From Halovivax cerinus (GTDB lineage: Archaea > Halobacteriota > Halobacteria > Halobacteriales > Natrialbaceae), in NCBI RefSeq assembly GCF_024498195.1, contig NZ_CP101824.1, forward strand, positions 3,286,001 through 3,350,000: a stretch of DNA of 64,000 nt. The letters are read 5' to 3'. Position 1 is the stretch's first letter. Each line of letters opens with the position of its first letter. Below are positions 51,359-59,539 of this stretch, piece by piece. A program made the translations under genes and the position numbers. The notes beneath the pieces were generated by a model that saw nothing but the letters and a program-made list of their open reading frames with translations, made no database searches and was not told the origin of the DNA.

Positions 51359-52495
51359 TCAACCCTCGTAGCCGGCGTAGGCCATGACGTCGGCGAAGAT
51401 GTCGGTGTCCATCGCCTCGCGGTAGACGATCGCGTCGACCATACCGCCGGGATACGAGTTCCCGTTCATCGCGTGATCGACCTTGTGGCAGTGTGCGAGG
51501 TAGACCCCCGGGTCGGCGTCGGCCTCGAACTCGACGGTGTGGCGCTGGGCCGGCGCGATGTTGGTCACGTCCTGTTCGTACTGGGCCGCTTCGGGTACCT
51601 GTCCCCCGTCCCGCTCGATCACGCGGAAGCGGTGGTTGTGCGTGTGCATGGGGTGTGCCATGTAGCCGGCGTTGACCATGTGTAGCCGGACGGTGTCTCC
51701 GTGATCGACGATTATCGGCGAGCCGTCCTCGGGGTGGAGCGTTCGCGGGAGGCTCTTGCCGTTGATCGTAAACACGTCGGGACGACGCGTTCTGGGGCTG
51801 TACTCCACGTCTTCGCCGGCGGCCTGCCGGTTGACGCGCGAGTCCCAGTCCTTGACGGTGACGAAGTACTCCTTGTCCGCGGGTTCGTACCCCTTCGGAT
51901 CGACGCGGAAGATGCCGTACATCCCCATGTCGATGTGGCGATGCGTCTGGTAGTGACAGTGATAGAAGTGCGTGCCGGGTACGTTCGCCGGAATCGTGTA
52001 CGTGTGTTTCTCACCCGGCATCACCGTGATCCCCGTCGTCGTCGGCACGCCGTCGTTCTCCCAGGTCTTTCGGACCCCGTGAAAGTGCAGCGTGTGGGGC
52101 ATCTCGGCGTCCGTATTGTCGAGCGTCACCTCCATGTCGTTGCCTTCCGTCGTTCGGAGGATGGGGCCGGGAACGCTCGGGTCGCCGTCGTCGGCCCGAA
52201 ACGCCCAGACCTGCGGGAGTTCGACGGGACCGCCCATCGAATCGAGCGGGTGGACGGCGTGACGTGCGGTCACGGAACTGATCGTCACGTGCCCGCCCTG
52301 ATCGTCTACCTGGACGACCTCCGGCGGACTCGTCCACGGGAGGTCGGCCGAGCTCTCGGCCGCCTGCGGTTGTACGTCTGGATCAGCAGATTCGGCGACA
52401 CAGCCCGCGATGGCAACGCTCCCCGCACCGCCGGTCGCTGCGATGAATTCGCGTCGAGACAGACCGGTTCCGGGCGCACCGATGAGATCGGACAT
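51359..52495 (-). CDS. Two-domain multicopper oxidase, Tat-exported lipoprotein
   Basis: A 378-residue multicopper oxidase. The N-terminus GLSRREFIAATGGAGSVAIA plus GC is a Tat signal with a lipobox Cys at 32, so the enzyme is anchored outside the cell. Domain 1 has HFHG (H137, H139) and HCHYQTHRHIDMGM (C180). Domain 2 has HPMHTHNH (281-288) and HCHKVDHAM (C336) with M352. Type-1 copper sets (His, Cys, His, Met) are thus readable in both domains, as in type A two-domain oxidases. It could oxidise phenols, metals or reduce nitrite; the absence of a third domain separates it from haloarchaeal laccase LccA. Confidence 0.9.
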   Translation of the reverse strand: MSDLIGAPGTGLSRREFIAATGGAGSVAIAGCVAESADPDVQPQAAESSADLPWTSPPEVVQVDDQGGHVTISSVTARHAVHPLDSMGGPVELPQVWAFRADDGDPSVPGPILRTTEGNDMEVTLDNTDAEMPHTLHFHGVRKTWENDGVPTTTGITVMPGEKHTYTIPANVPGTHFYHCHYQTHRHIDMGMYGIFRVDPKGYEPADKEYFVTVKDWDSRVNRQAAGEDVEYSPRTRRPDVFTINGKSLPRTLHPEDGSPIIVDHGDTVRLHMVNAGYMAHPMHTHNHRFRVIERDGGQVPEAAQYEQDVTNIAPAQRHTVEFEADADPGVYLAHCHKVDHAMNGNSYPGGMVDAIVYREAMDTDIFADVMAYAGYEG

Positions 52496-52924
52496 GAGTA
52501 CAGGTGGACTGTAGAAGGCCCGCCGTATAGCGGGTCCAACCGATTCCTCTCGCGCGAGAATGCCTCGAACGTGTTCGCGTGGGCGTACATGTCCACAGGC
52601 TCAGGGGAAGTACGTGCCCGCTGTCCAGTGCAACGAGAGAGGAAGAAAGTGTGTGAGAAGGAGATGTGTGTGAGTGTGTGTATGTGTGTGAGAAGGAGAT
52701 GTGTGTGAGTGTGTGTATGTGTGTGAGTGTGTACGTGTGAGAGTATGAGGGAGTGAGCGTGCGTCGGACCGACGGCGACTCCCGTCACTATCGGCACACA
52801 CATACGATCGGACCGATTGGCTGGCGATACCATCGTCTCAGTCCACGTGTCGTTCGCCGTGACCGAGTTCGATGGTGTTCGTTCAGGACGGTCGCTATTT
52901 ACGGGTCGAGACCCAGAGGCGGTC
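52496..52924. other. Intergenic region, GT-rich, between oxidase and bat-type gene
   Basis: These 429 bases contain the multicopper oxidase promoter (GCTATAC on the minus strand, about 52530-52537), the GT/GA-rich repeat tract at 52643-52752, and the leaderless promoter of the LOV-Bat gene (GCTATTTACGGG, about 52897-52908). No gene is supported. Confidence 0.6.
52643..52752. repeat. GT-rich minisatellite with 35-bp units
   Basis: A 35-bp unit beginning GTGTGTGAGAAGGAGATGTG occupies 52649-52683 and is repeated exactly at 52684-52718. A third partial unit, GTGTGTGAGTGTGTACGTGT, follows. The tract is almost purely G/T/A on the plus strand, far from the 65% GC of the surroundings. Long (GT)n stretches can adopt Z-DNA in high salt. 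Confidence 0.95.
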
Positions 52925-54961
52925 ATGGTCGACACCGCTCTCACGCGCGTCTACTTTCGTGCGAGCGAGTCCGCCGAGACCGCATCGCTCCGCGACGCAC
53001 TCGCCGGCGCACCCGCTCTCTCGATGGTCGAGGAGTCGGACGGGAGACCGGAGCGACGGCGACCGCCGAACGCCGTCGACTGCGCCGTGTACGTCCACGG
53101 CGACGGGCTCGATGGGATCGGACTGCTAGAGCAGGTTCGACGGACGAGACCGACACTGCCGGTGGTACTCGTCGCCGAGGACCTTCCCGGAGACGCCCTA
53201 CGTCGGGCCATCGCGGCCGACGTCTCCGGGTACGTTCCACGTCACTCGGACGACACCAATCGGCTGCTGATCGAGGAAATCGAGCGGCTCGTCGAACCCG
53301 ACCGGGGACCCGTCGACGACGGCTCCGACGATGATCAGTCGACTCGAATGCCGATCGAACGCCTCCCGGACCGGCAAGAGCGGCGGCTCAAAGAGCGCGC
53401 GATGGACGAAGCGCCCGTCGGTATCGCGATCACCGATCCGGATCGACCCGACAATCCGCTGGTCTACGTCAACGAGTCGTTCGAGGAGTTGACCGGCTAC
53501 CCACCCGCGGAGACGATCGGACGGAACTGCCGATTCCTCCAGGGACCAGGGACGGATCCAGACGCGATCTCGACCCTTCGATCGGCCATCGACGCCGAGG
53601 AGCCAGTCGCCGTCGAACTCGAGAACTACCGGGCCGACGGCGAGCCCTTCTGGAACCGCGTCGAGATCGCGCCCCTCCACCGGGACGGCGACGTGACACA
53701 CTTCGTCGGCTATCAGACCGACGTTACCGCGCGGAAGACGGCCGAACTCAGGCTAGAGCGAGAACGTGAGACACTCGACACCATCCTCACACGGGTCAAC
53801 GGACTGGTCAACGACGTGACGGCCGCCCTCGTGGAGGCGGGCGGTCGAGCGGCCGCCGAACGGTCCGTCTGCGAGCGGATCGCCGACACCGACGCGTACC
53901 AGGCCGCCTGGATCGGTGACCCCGACCTCGCGACGGGCCGCATAACGGTGTCCGCCGCGGCTGGTGTCTGGGAAACGGATCCCGACGAGATCGGTCGAGC
54001 GCTCGGCGACGACGAGGCGACGGTAACCGCCGCGTCTCGGGCGTACGAGACCGGCCACACACAACGCATCACGGACCCGGAAACCATCGACCGTGTTCGA
54101 AGAGGAGACTGGTTCGAGGGATGCGAACTCGGTGGCGTGGTCGCGATCCCACTTTCGAATCGGGACACGATTCACGGGGTACTCTGCGTGTACGCGACCG
54201 AGGGTACTGCGATCGATGATCGGGAGGGTGTCGTCCTCGACGCGCTCGCCAGAGCGACCGCGACGACGATCGACGCGATCGAGCGGGGCCGACTCCTCCT
54301 CGCGGACCACGTCGTCGAACTCGAGATTGATATCAGAGACCCTGCGGTTCCGCTCGTCGCACTTTCCGACCGCACCGATACGACGATCTCCTACGAGGGC
54401 GCCGTCGTCGGTGCGAACGGACGAGTCGGACTGTTCGTCGCCATCGAAGCGCCGCCAGCGGAGATCTCGGCCGCGATCGACCACGTCTCAGGCATCACCG
54501 ACGGTACACTCGTCCACGAACACGACGAAACCTGTCTGTTCGAACTACGCATTGCGGGTCCGTCGATCGTCGGAACGATAGCCGATCACGGTGGGACCAC
54601 ACAAGAGATGACGGCGACCGACGGCGCGTGTCGTGTGACTGCAGAACTGGCGACCGAAGGGGACGCCCGGGCCATCGTGGAGGCGCTCCGAGATCTGTAC
54701 GACGGCGTCGAACTGGTCGCCCGGCGAAATTCCGACCGGCCACCGACGACGCGCCGAGAGTTTCTCGCCGAACTCGCTGACAGGCTCACCGACAAACAAC
54801 GTGAGGCGTTACAAACCGCGTACGCGACCGGGTACTACGACTGGAACCGGTCCGTCTCCGGCGACGACCTCGCGGCCGCGATGGGAGTCGCGAGGTCGAC
54901 GTACCACCAGCATCGGCGAGCCGCCGAACGGAAACTCGTCACTGCGTTCTTCGATCGCTGA
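52925..54961 (+). CDS. LOV-PAS Bat-type transcriptional regulator (HTH_10)
   Basis: A 678-residue Bat-like (bacterio-opsin activator) regulator. Domains in order: a receiver-like segment (about 45-125; TRPTLPVVLVAEDLPGDALR), a PAS/LOV domain (about 155-265), a GAF domain (about 285-430; ERIADTDAYQAAWIGDPDLA), a Bat-specific domain (about 445-600) and the C-terminal HTH_10 (about 620-678; LTDKQREALQTAYATGYYDW). The LOV motif GRNCRFLQG is intact, with photoactive Cys202, and the flavin-contacting NYRADGEPFWN and GYQTDVT are present. I start at ATG 52925, 25 nt after a TATA; a longer frame starts at TTG. It precedes the carotenoid operon in the same direction. Confidence 0.93.
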   Translation: MVDTALTRVYFRASESAETASLRDALAGAPALSMVEESDGRPERRRPPNAVDCAVYVHGDGLDGIGLLEQVRRTRPTLPVVLVAEDLPGDALRRAIAADVSGYVPRHSDDTNRLLIEEIERLVEPDRGPVDDGSDDDQSTRMPIERLPDRQERRLKERAMDEAPVGIAITDPDRPDNPLVYVNESFEELTGYPPAETIGRNCRFLQGPGTDPDAISTLRSAIDAEEPVAVELENYRADGEPFWNRVEIAPLHRDGDVTHFVGYQTDVTARKTAELRLERERETLDTILTRVNGLVNDVTAALVEAGGRAAAERSVCERIADTDAYQAAWIGDPDLATGRITVSAAAGVWETDPDEIGRALGDDEATVTAASRAYETGHTQRITDPETIDRVRRGDWFEGCELGGVVAIPLSNRDTIHGVLCVYATEGTAIDDREGVVLDALARATATTIDAIERGRLLLADHVVELEIDIRDPAVPLVALSDRTDTTISYEGAVVGANGRVGLFVAIEAPPAEISAAIDHVSGITDGTLVHEHDETCLFELRIAGPSIVGTIADHGGTTQEMTATDGACRVTAELATEGDARAIVEALRDLYDGVELVARRNSDRPPTTRREFLAELADRLTDKQREALQTAYATGYYDWNRSVSGDDLAAAMGVARSTYHQHRRAAERKLVTAFFDR

Positions 54962-55080
54962 CCCCAGGCGCGACGGGCTTCGGTCGTCGGTTCCTCATCG
55001 CCACTCTATCGACTCGGAGAGAGACCGGATCAGGTCCAATGTACAGTCACGGGTCCGACACGCGTTCACCTGACTCACGC

Positions 55081-55107
55081 ACTAGTTAGGTACACTCCTG
55101 TTTATCA
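55081..55107 (+). promoter_or_regulatory. Bop-regulon UAS-like element and TATA box of crtB
   Basis: ACTAGTTAGG (55081-55090) equals the right half of the Halobacterium bop-regulon UAS as I remember it (actagTTnGG); the left half matches poorly. TTTATCA (55101-55107) is a TATA box about 20 nt further on, giving a transcript start near 55130 and a leader of about 15-17 nt before the crtB ATG. Confidence 0.6.
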
Positions 55108-55146
55108 GGTCAGCCGTGGTACGTAACGGGGCAACTGCCCCTCCCT

Positions 55147-56196
55147 ATGATCGACGCAGACAACCTGGCCCAGAGCAAGGCGATCCAGCAGCGAACCGGG
55201 CGGACGTTCCACCTGGCGACGCGCCTGCTACCGTCTCGAATCAGGAACGCGACGTACGTACTGTACGCGTTCTTCCGAATCGCAGACGACGTGGTCGACG
55301 ATCCGGACCCACCGCCCGCCGAACGCCAGCTCGCGGAACTAGAACGGATTCGCGACGCCGCGCTGGGGAACCGGCCTGCCGACGATCCGGTTCTGGCGGC
55401 GTTTCGAACCGTCAGCGAGCGGTACGAGATCCCGGATCGAGAGGTCAACGAGTTCGTCGACGCGATGGCCACTGACGTCTCGAACACGCGATACGAGACG
55501 CACGAGGAACTCGCGGAGTACCTCCGCGGGTCGTCGGTCGCCGTCGCGAACATGATGCTGTGCGTCATGGATCCCGAGGACGCAGACACGGCCCGCCCGC
55601 ACGCGCGGGCGCTCGCCGAGGCGCTCCAGTTGACCAACTTCCTCCGCGACGTTCGCGAGGACGTCGTCGACTACGGGCGGATCTACCTTCCTCAATCGCG
55701 CCTCGCCGAGTACGACGTCTCTGAAGAACAGGTCGAACGATTGGCGTTCTCCCCCGAGTTCGCGGTGTTGATGCGGGCCGAACTGGCGCGAACCGAACGA
55801 CGGTATCGCGCCGGAATCGACGGCGTCCGATACCTGCCCGAAGGCTGCCAGTTCGCCGTGTTGCTGGCGGGGGTCCTCTACGTCGACCACCATCGGCTGA
55901 TCCGCGCACAGGGGTACGACGTACTCACCAGTCGTCCATCGCTTGCCACCTCGCGGCGTCTCCTCCTGGCCGCGAAGACCTGGTGGCACTGGCGTCGGAC
56001 GGAGGACCCGCGCGCCGCGTTCGAAGCCGCGAGTTCGATTCCCCCTCGGAACGACGGTCGATGGGACGAGGATGGGACGGAAGACGACGTCATCGTCGAT
56101 TCACCCGGATCGACGAACGGTGGCGGTGGAACGCGATCGATCGGCGACGTCGTGTCGTGGGTTCAGACGCGCCTCTTTTCGGGTGAGTCCAAATGA
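55147..56196 (+). CDS. crtB: Phytoene synthase CrtB
   Basis: A 349-residue phytoene synthase condensing two geranylgeranyl diphosphates, the first committed step to carotenoids. Motif 1 is AFFRIADDVVDDPD, motif 2 is NFLRDVREDVVDYGRIYLP, and FHLATRLLPSRIRNATYVLY is the usual N-terminus. About 50 C-terminal residues are an acidic, Gly-rich linker ending in VVSWVQTRLFSGESK. Its stop overlaps the crtI start by 4 bp. A UAS-like element and a TATA lie immediately upstream, and the LOV-Bat gene ends 185 bp before. Confidence 0.95.
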   Translation: MIDADNLAQSKAIQQRTGRTFHLATRLLPSRIRNATYVLYAFFRIADDVVDDPDPPPAERQLAELERIRDAALGNRPADDPVLAAFRTVSERYEIPDREVNEFVDAMATDVSNTRYETHEELAEYLRGSSVAVANMMLCVMDPEDADTARPHARALAEALQLTNFLRDVREDVVDYGRIYLPQSRLAEYDVSEEQVERLAFSPEFAVLMRAELARTERRYRAGIDGVRYLPEGCQFAVLLAGVLYVDHHRLIRAQGYDVLTSRPSLATSRRLLLAAKTWWHWRRTEDPRAAFEAASSIPPRNDGRWDEDGTEDDVIVDSPGSTNGGGGTRSIGDVVSWVQTRLFSGESK

Positions 56197-57701
56197 GCGG
56201 GCTGACGAGCGGCGACCGGTCCGTCTGCGTCGTCGGAGGCGGTGTCGGTGGCCTCGCGACCGCCTGCTACCTCGCCGACGCCGGGTTCGACGTGACGGTC
56301 GTCGAAAAGAACGACCAGCTCGGCGGTCGAGCGAGTCGACTCGAACGCGACGGCTTCAGATTCGACATGGGGCCGTCGTGGTACCTGATGCCGGACGTCT
56401 TCGAACGGTTCTTCGCACACTTCGATCGAGCGCCGACCGACTACTACGAGCTAACGCATCTCGATCCACACTACCGGATCTACTGGAAGGACGGCGACAG
56501 CCTCGACGTGACCGGCGATCTGACCGATATGGGGGCCGCCCTCGAACGGTACGAGCCGGGTGCCGGGGACGCCCTCGAACGGTACCTCGAGACGGCGGCG
56601 GAGACGTACGACATCGGGATGGAACACTTCGTCTACACGGATCGGCCGCGGTTTCGCGACTACGTCGACCTGGACGTGATCCGAAACGCGAGCGGGCTGT
56701 CGCTGCTCGGTTCCATGCAGGATCACGTCGAGCAGTACTTCGACCACCCGAAACTACAGCAGGTCGTCCAGTACTCGCTGGTCTTTCTCGGCGGGAGCCC
56801 GACGAACACGCCCGCACTGTACAACCTCATGAGTCACGTCGACTTCGGTCTCGGCGTCCACTACCCGTCGGGCGGTATGGGCGCCGTCGTCGACGCGCTC
56901 GTCGCGCTCGGGCGCGAACTCGGCGTCGACTATCGAACTGGCTTCGAGGTCACGGCGATCGACGGCGAGCGCGGTGCGTTCGCGGTCCACAACCGTCGAG
57001 AGACCATCGGCGCCGATATCGTCGTGAGTGACGCCGATTACGCCCACACCGAGGGAACCCTCCTCTCTATCGACGACCGACAGTACGACGCCGAGTACTG
57101 GCACGACCGCACGTACGCCCCGTCGGCGTTTCTCTGCTACCTCGGCGTCGAGGGCGACCTCGAGGGGCTGGCACACCACACGCTCGTCCTTCCGACGTCG
57201 TGGGACGATCACTTCGAACAGATATTCGACCGACCGTCGTGGCCCGACGATCCCGCCTACTACCTCTGTGCCCCCTCGAAAACCGACGCGACCGTCGCCC
57301 CGGACGGCCACAGCAACCTCTTCGTGCTCGTGCCCATCGCGCCCGGACTCCCGGACGGACCGGACGTCCGTGAGCGCTACCGTGACCAGATTCTCGCAGA
57401 CGTCGCGGCGAACACGGGCGAAGACCTGCGCGATCGCATCGTCGTCGAAGAGACGTTCTCGGTCTCGGACTTCGCGGCCAGGTACAACAGCCGAAACGGG
57501 ACGGCACTCGGACTCGCCCACACGCTCAGACAGACCGGACCCCTCCGCCCGGGGCACCGCTCGTCCGAACTCGACGGGCTCTACTTCACCGGCTCGTACA
57601 CCACGCCGGGCATCGGCGTCCCGATGTGTCTGATCAGCGGCGAGCACGCCGCCGAGACAGTCTTCGAAGACGAACGAACGCGCACGCCCCGGCAGGTATG
57701 A
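56193..57701 (+). CDS. crtI: Phytoene desaturase CrtI
   Basis: A 502-residue FAD-dependent phytoene desaturase that converts phytoene to lycopene in four steps. The FAD motif VVGGGVGGLATACYLADAGF begins near residue 11, followed by LGGRASRLERDGFRFDMGPS. The C-terminal signature GLYFTGSYTTPGIGVPMCLI plus SGEHAAE is the bacterial-type carotenoid desaturase signature. It overlaps crtB and the downstream prenyltransferase gene by 4 bp each (ATGA), so the operon is translationally coupled. Confidence 0.95.
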   Translation: MSGLTSGDRSVCVVGGGVGGLATACYLADAGFDVTVVEKNDQLGGRASRLERDGFRFDMGPSWYLMPDVFERFFAHFDRAPTDYYELTHLDPHYRIYWKDGDSLDVTGDLTDMGAALERYEPGAGDALERYLETAAETYDIGMEHFVYTDRPRFRDYVDLDVIRNASGLSLLGSMQDHVEQYFDHPKLQQVVQYSLVFLGGSPTNTPALYNLMSHVDFGLGVHYPSGGMGAVVDALVALGRELGVDYRTGFEVTAIDGERGAFAVHNRRETIGADIVVSDADYAHTEGTLLSIDDRQYDAEYWHDRTYAPSAFLCYLGVEGDLEGLAHHTLVLPTSWDDHFEQIFDRPSWPDDPAYYLCAPSKTDATVAPDGHSNLFVLVPIAPGLPDGPDVRERYRDQILADVAANTGEDLRDRIVVEETFSVSDFAARYNSRNGTALGLAHTLRQTGPLRPGHRSSELDGLYFTGSYTTPGIGVPMCLISGEHAAETVFEDERTRTPRQV

Positions 57702-58534
57702 GCCACGCGCGTCGACTCCTGAGACGGTCGCGACCGCTGTTCTGGCTCTACCTCGCCGGACCGGCCATCGTGGGTGCGGTCTACGCCGCGGACGCCATAG
57801 ACGCACTCGCCGCCCCGCTGGTGATCGGCCTCGTCGGCTACTTCCTCGTCCCGGCGAACGTGTTCCTCTACGGGATCAACGACGTCTTCGATGCCGAGAT
57901 CGACGCCGTCAACTCGAAGAAGGACGGGATAGAGGAGCGCTACGAGGGTGACCGTCTGACCGTCCTCGCCGTGGCCACGAGCGCCGTTCTCGGCCTCGCG
58001 TTTCTCCTCGTCATCCCGGCGCGCGCCGGGATCTACCTCCTCGGGTTCCTGATACTCGGGGCGGGCTACAGCACCCCGCCGTTGCGGTTCAAGACGACGC
58101 CGCTGCTCGACTCCGTCTCCAACGGCCTCTACGTGCTTCCGGCCGGCGTGACCTACGTCACGCTATCGGGGACGCACCCCCCTGCGCTCGCGCTCCTCGG
58201 CGGCTGGCTCTGGGCGATGGGGATGCACACCTTTTCGGCAATTCCGGACGTCGAGCCCGACCGTCTCGCCGGGATTCGCACGACCGCGACCACACTCGGC
58301 CGACGAGGAGCCCTCGGCTACTGCGTCGCCTGCTGGACGGCGGCGGCGATCGCGTTCGGACTCCTGGACGGACGCGTCGGCGCCCTCGTGGCGATGTATC
58401 CGCTGCTCGTCGGCGCCATCGTCGTCGCGAACGTCCGGGTCGACCGCGCGTACTGGTGGTTTCCGGCCGTCAATTCGGCGGCGGGAATGCTCCTGACACT
58501 CGGCGGACTCTGGCAGGTGTCCCATGCGTACTGA
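57698..58534 (+). CDS. lyeJ: Lycopene elongase (UbiA prenyltransferase)
   Basis: A 278-residue integral membrane UbiA-family prenyltransferase with seven to eight helices. The Asp-rich motif NDVFDAEIDAVNSKKD and the second, IPDVEPDRLAGIRTTAT, bind the prenyl diphosphate. In bacterioruberin synthesis this enzyme adds C5 units to both ends of lycopene (with hydration) to give C50 precursors. The placement after crtB-crtI and before cruF supports the assignment over a menaquinone or heme prenyltransferase. It overlaps crtI by 4 bp and cruF by 11 bp. Confidence 0.93.
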   Translation: MSHARRLLRRSRPLFWLYLAGPAIVGAVYAADAIDALAAPLVIGLVGYFLVPANVFLYGINDVFDAEIDAVNSKKDGIEERYEGDRLTVLAVATSAVLGLAFLLVIPARAGIYLLGFLILGAGYSTPPLRFKTTPLLDSVSNGLYVLPAGVTYVTLSGTHPPALALLGGWLWAMGMHTFSAIPDVEPDRLAGIRTTATTLGRRGALGYCVACWTAAAIAFGLLDGRVGALVAMYPLLVGAIVVANVRVDRAYWWFPAVNSAAGMLLTLGGLWQVSHAY

Positions 58535-59375
58535 TCGCGAGACCGGGGGGTCGATCCGAACTCGACGGCTCGACGAATTCGTCCGCGAACACCGGTTCAC
58601 GATCGCCGTCGTCTTCCCCCTCGTCGGGGCGGTCGTCCTCGTCGCCAGCGCGGAGGGGCTCCTTCCCGACCCACTCGCGTTCAACCCGCTCCTCGTCCTC
58701 GTCGGGACGGCCGTCATGCGGCTCCCGCTGATCGTCGGATTCCTGCCGGTGCTCGACAGGCACCTCGCAGGCGCCGTACTCGCCCTCGTCGCCTACACGT
58801 ACGCGATCGAATTCCTCGGGCTCACGACCGGCTGGCCGTACGGCCACTTCGAGTACGGCGTCTCCCTCGGTCCGATGGTCGGCGGCGTGCCACTCGCGCT
58901 CCCGCTCTTTTTCCTCCCGCTCGTCCTGAACGCGGTGGTGCTTTCGACGCTGCTTGTCGGTGCCGGCGACCGTCGCTGGCCCCGTCGACTCGCTCTCGGC
59001 GTGGCCCTGGTCATCACGATCGACCTCGTCCTCGATCCGGCGGCCGTCTCGATCGGGTTCTGGTCCTACGCCACCGCCGGGCCGTACTACGACGTCCCCG
59101 CGACGAACTACGCCGGGTGGCTCCTGAGCGGCTCGATCGCCGTGGCGCTGCTCGAGGGTACGCTTCCCCGCGCCTCCCTCCAGGCGAGACTCCGTACCTG
59201 CGAGTTCGCCCTCGACGACCTCGTGAGCTTCGTCCTCCTCTGGGGTGGGATCAACGCCCTCTACGGTAACTGGCTCCCGGTCGGCCTCGCCGGGGTACTC
59301 CTCGCCAGCCTGTTGCGAACCGGTCGGTTCGATCTCGCGTCCCTCGCTCGATCGACGGGCCCCGCCGACTCCTGA
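58524..59375 (+). CDS. cruF: Bisanhydrobacterioruberin hydratase CruF
   Basis: A 283-residue membrane protein of the CruF/carotenoid 1,2-hydratase-like (DUF422) family with about seven transmembrane helices. Recognisable features are YTYAIEFLGLTTGWPYGHFE, then YGVSLGPMVGGVPLALPLFF, and DLVLDPAAVSIGFWSYATAG plus PYYDVPATNYAGWLLSG. It hydrates the C50 end groups in the last step to bacterioruberin. It is the last gene of the coupled cluster, and its first 11 bp overlap the prenyltransferase gene. Confidence 0.92.
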   Translation: MRTDRETGGSIRTRRLDEFVREHRFTIAVVFPLVGAVVLVASAEGLLPDPLAFNPLLVLVGTAVMRLPLIVGFLPVLDRHLAGAVLALVAYTYAIEFLGLTTGWPYGHFEYGVSLGPMVGGVPLALPLFFLPLVLNAVVLSTLLVGAGDRRWPRRLALGVALVITIDLVLDPAAVSIGFWSYATAGPYYDVPATNYAGWLLSGSIAVALLEGTLPRASLQARLRTCEFALDDLVSFVLLWGGINALYGNWLPVGLAGVLLASLLRTGRFDLASLARSTGPADS

Positions 59376-59410
59376 CGGTTCCACACACTTCCGACGGTGC
59401 CCGGTACGAG

Positions 59411-59434
59411 GGGTCCAACTCGGATGTGAACCGA
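59411..59434. repeat. Degenerate copy of the tRNA-Ile 3' end
   Basis: GTCCAACTCGGATGTGAACC and its flanks match the 3' end of the downstream tRNA (GGCCAACTCGGATTTGAACC, 59542-59561) at about 21 of 24 positions, in the same orientation and 129 bp away. It covers the acceptor 3' strand and T arm, the region used as attB by many tRNA-targeting integrases. No integrase gene is in the window. Confidence 0.75.
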
Positions 59435-59539
59435 ACGCAGACGTGCTCGCTCACTCCGTTCGCTGCGCGCGACTGATAGGGCTCAAATCCTCGTTCGATC
59501 CGACACCTGTGGCTCGCGGAGTTGCTCGCCACAGGAATA

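Noticed and set aside
55147-56196. Both prenyl synthases in the window as phytoene synthases
   Set aside because: The gene at 6349 has the DTIED form of motif 1 and stands alone; the one at 55147 has DDVVD and sits with crtI. Their roles differ.
52925-59375. A bacteriorhodopsin (bop) or brp/blh gene in the Bat neighbourhood
   Set aside because: I looked for a seven-helix protein with a retinal-binding Lys motif and a carotene-cleavage enzyme; none is present in this window.
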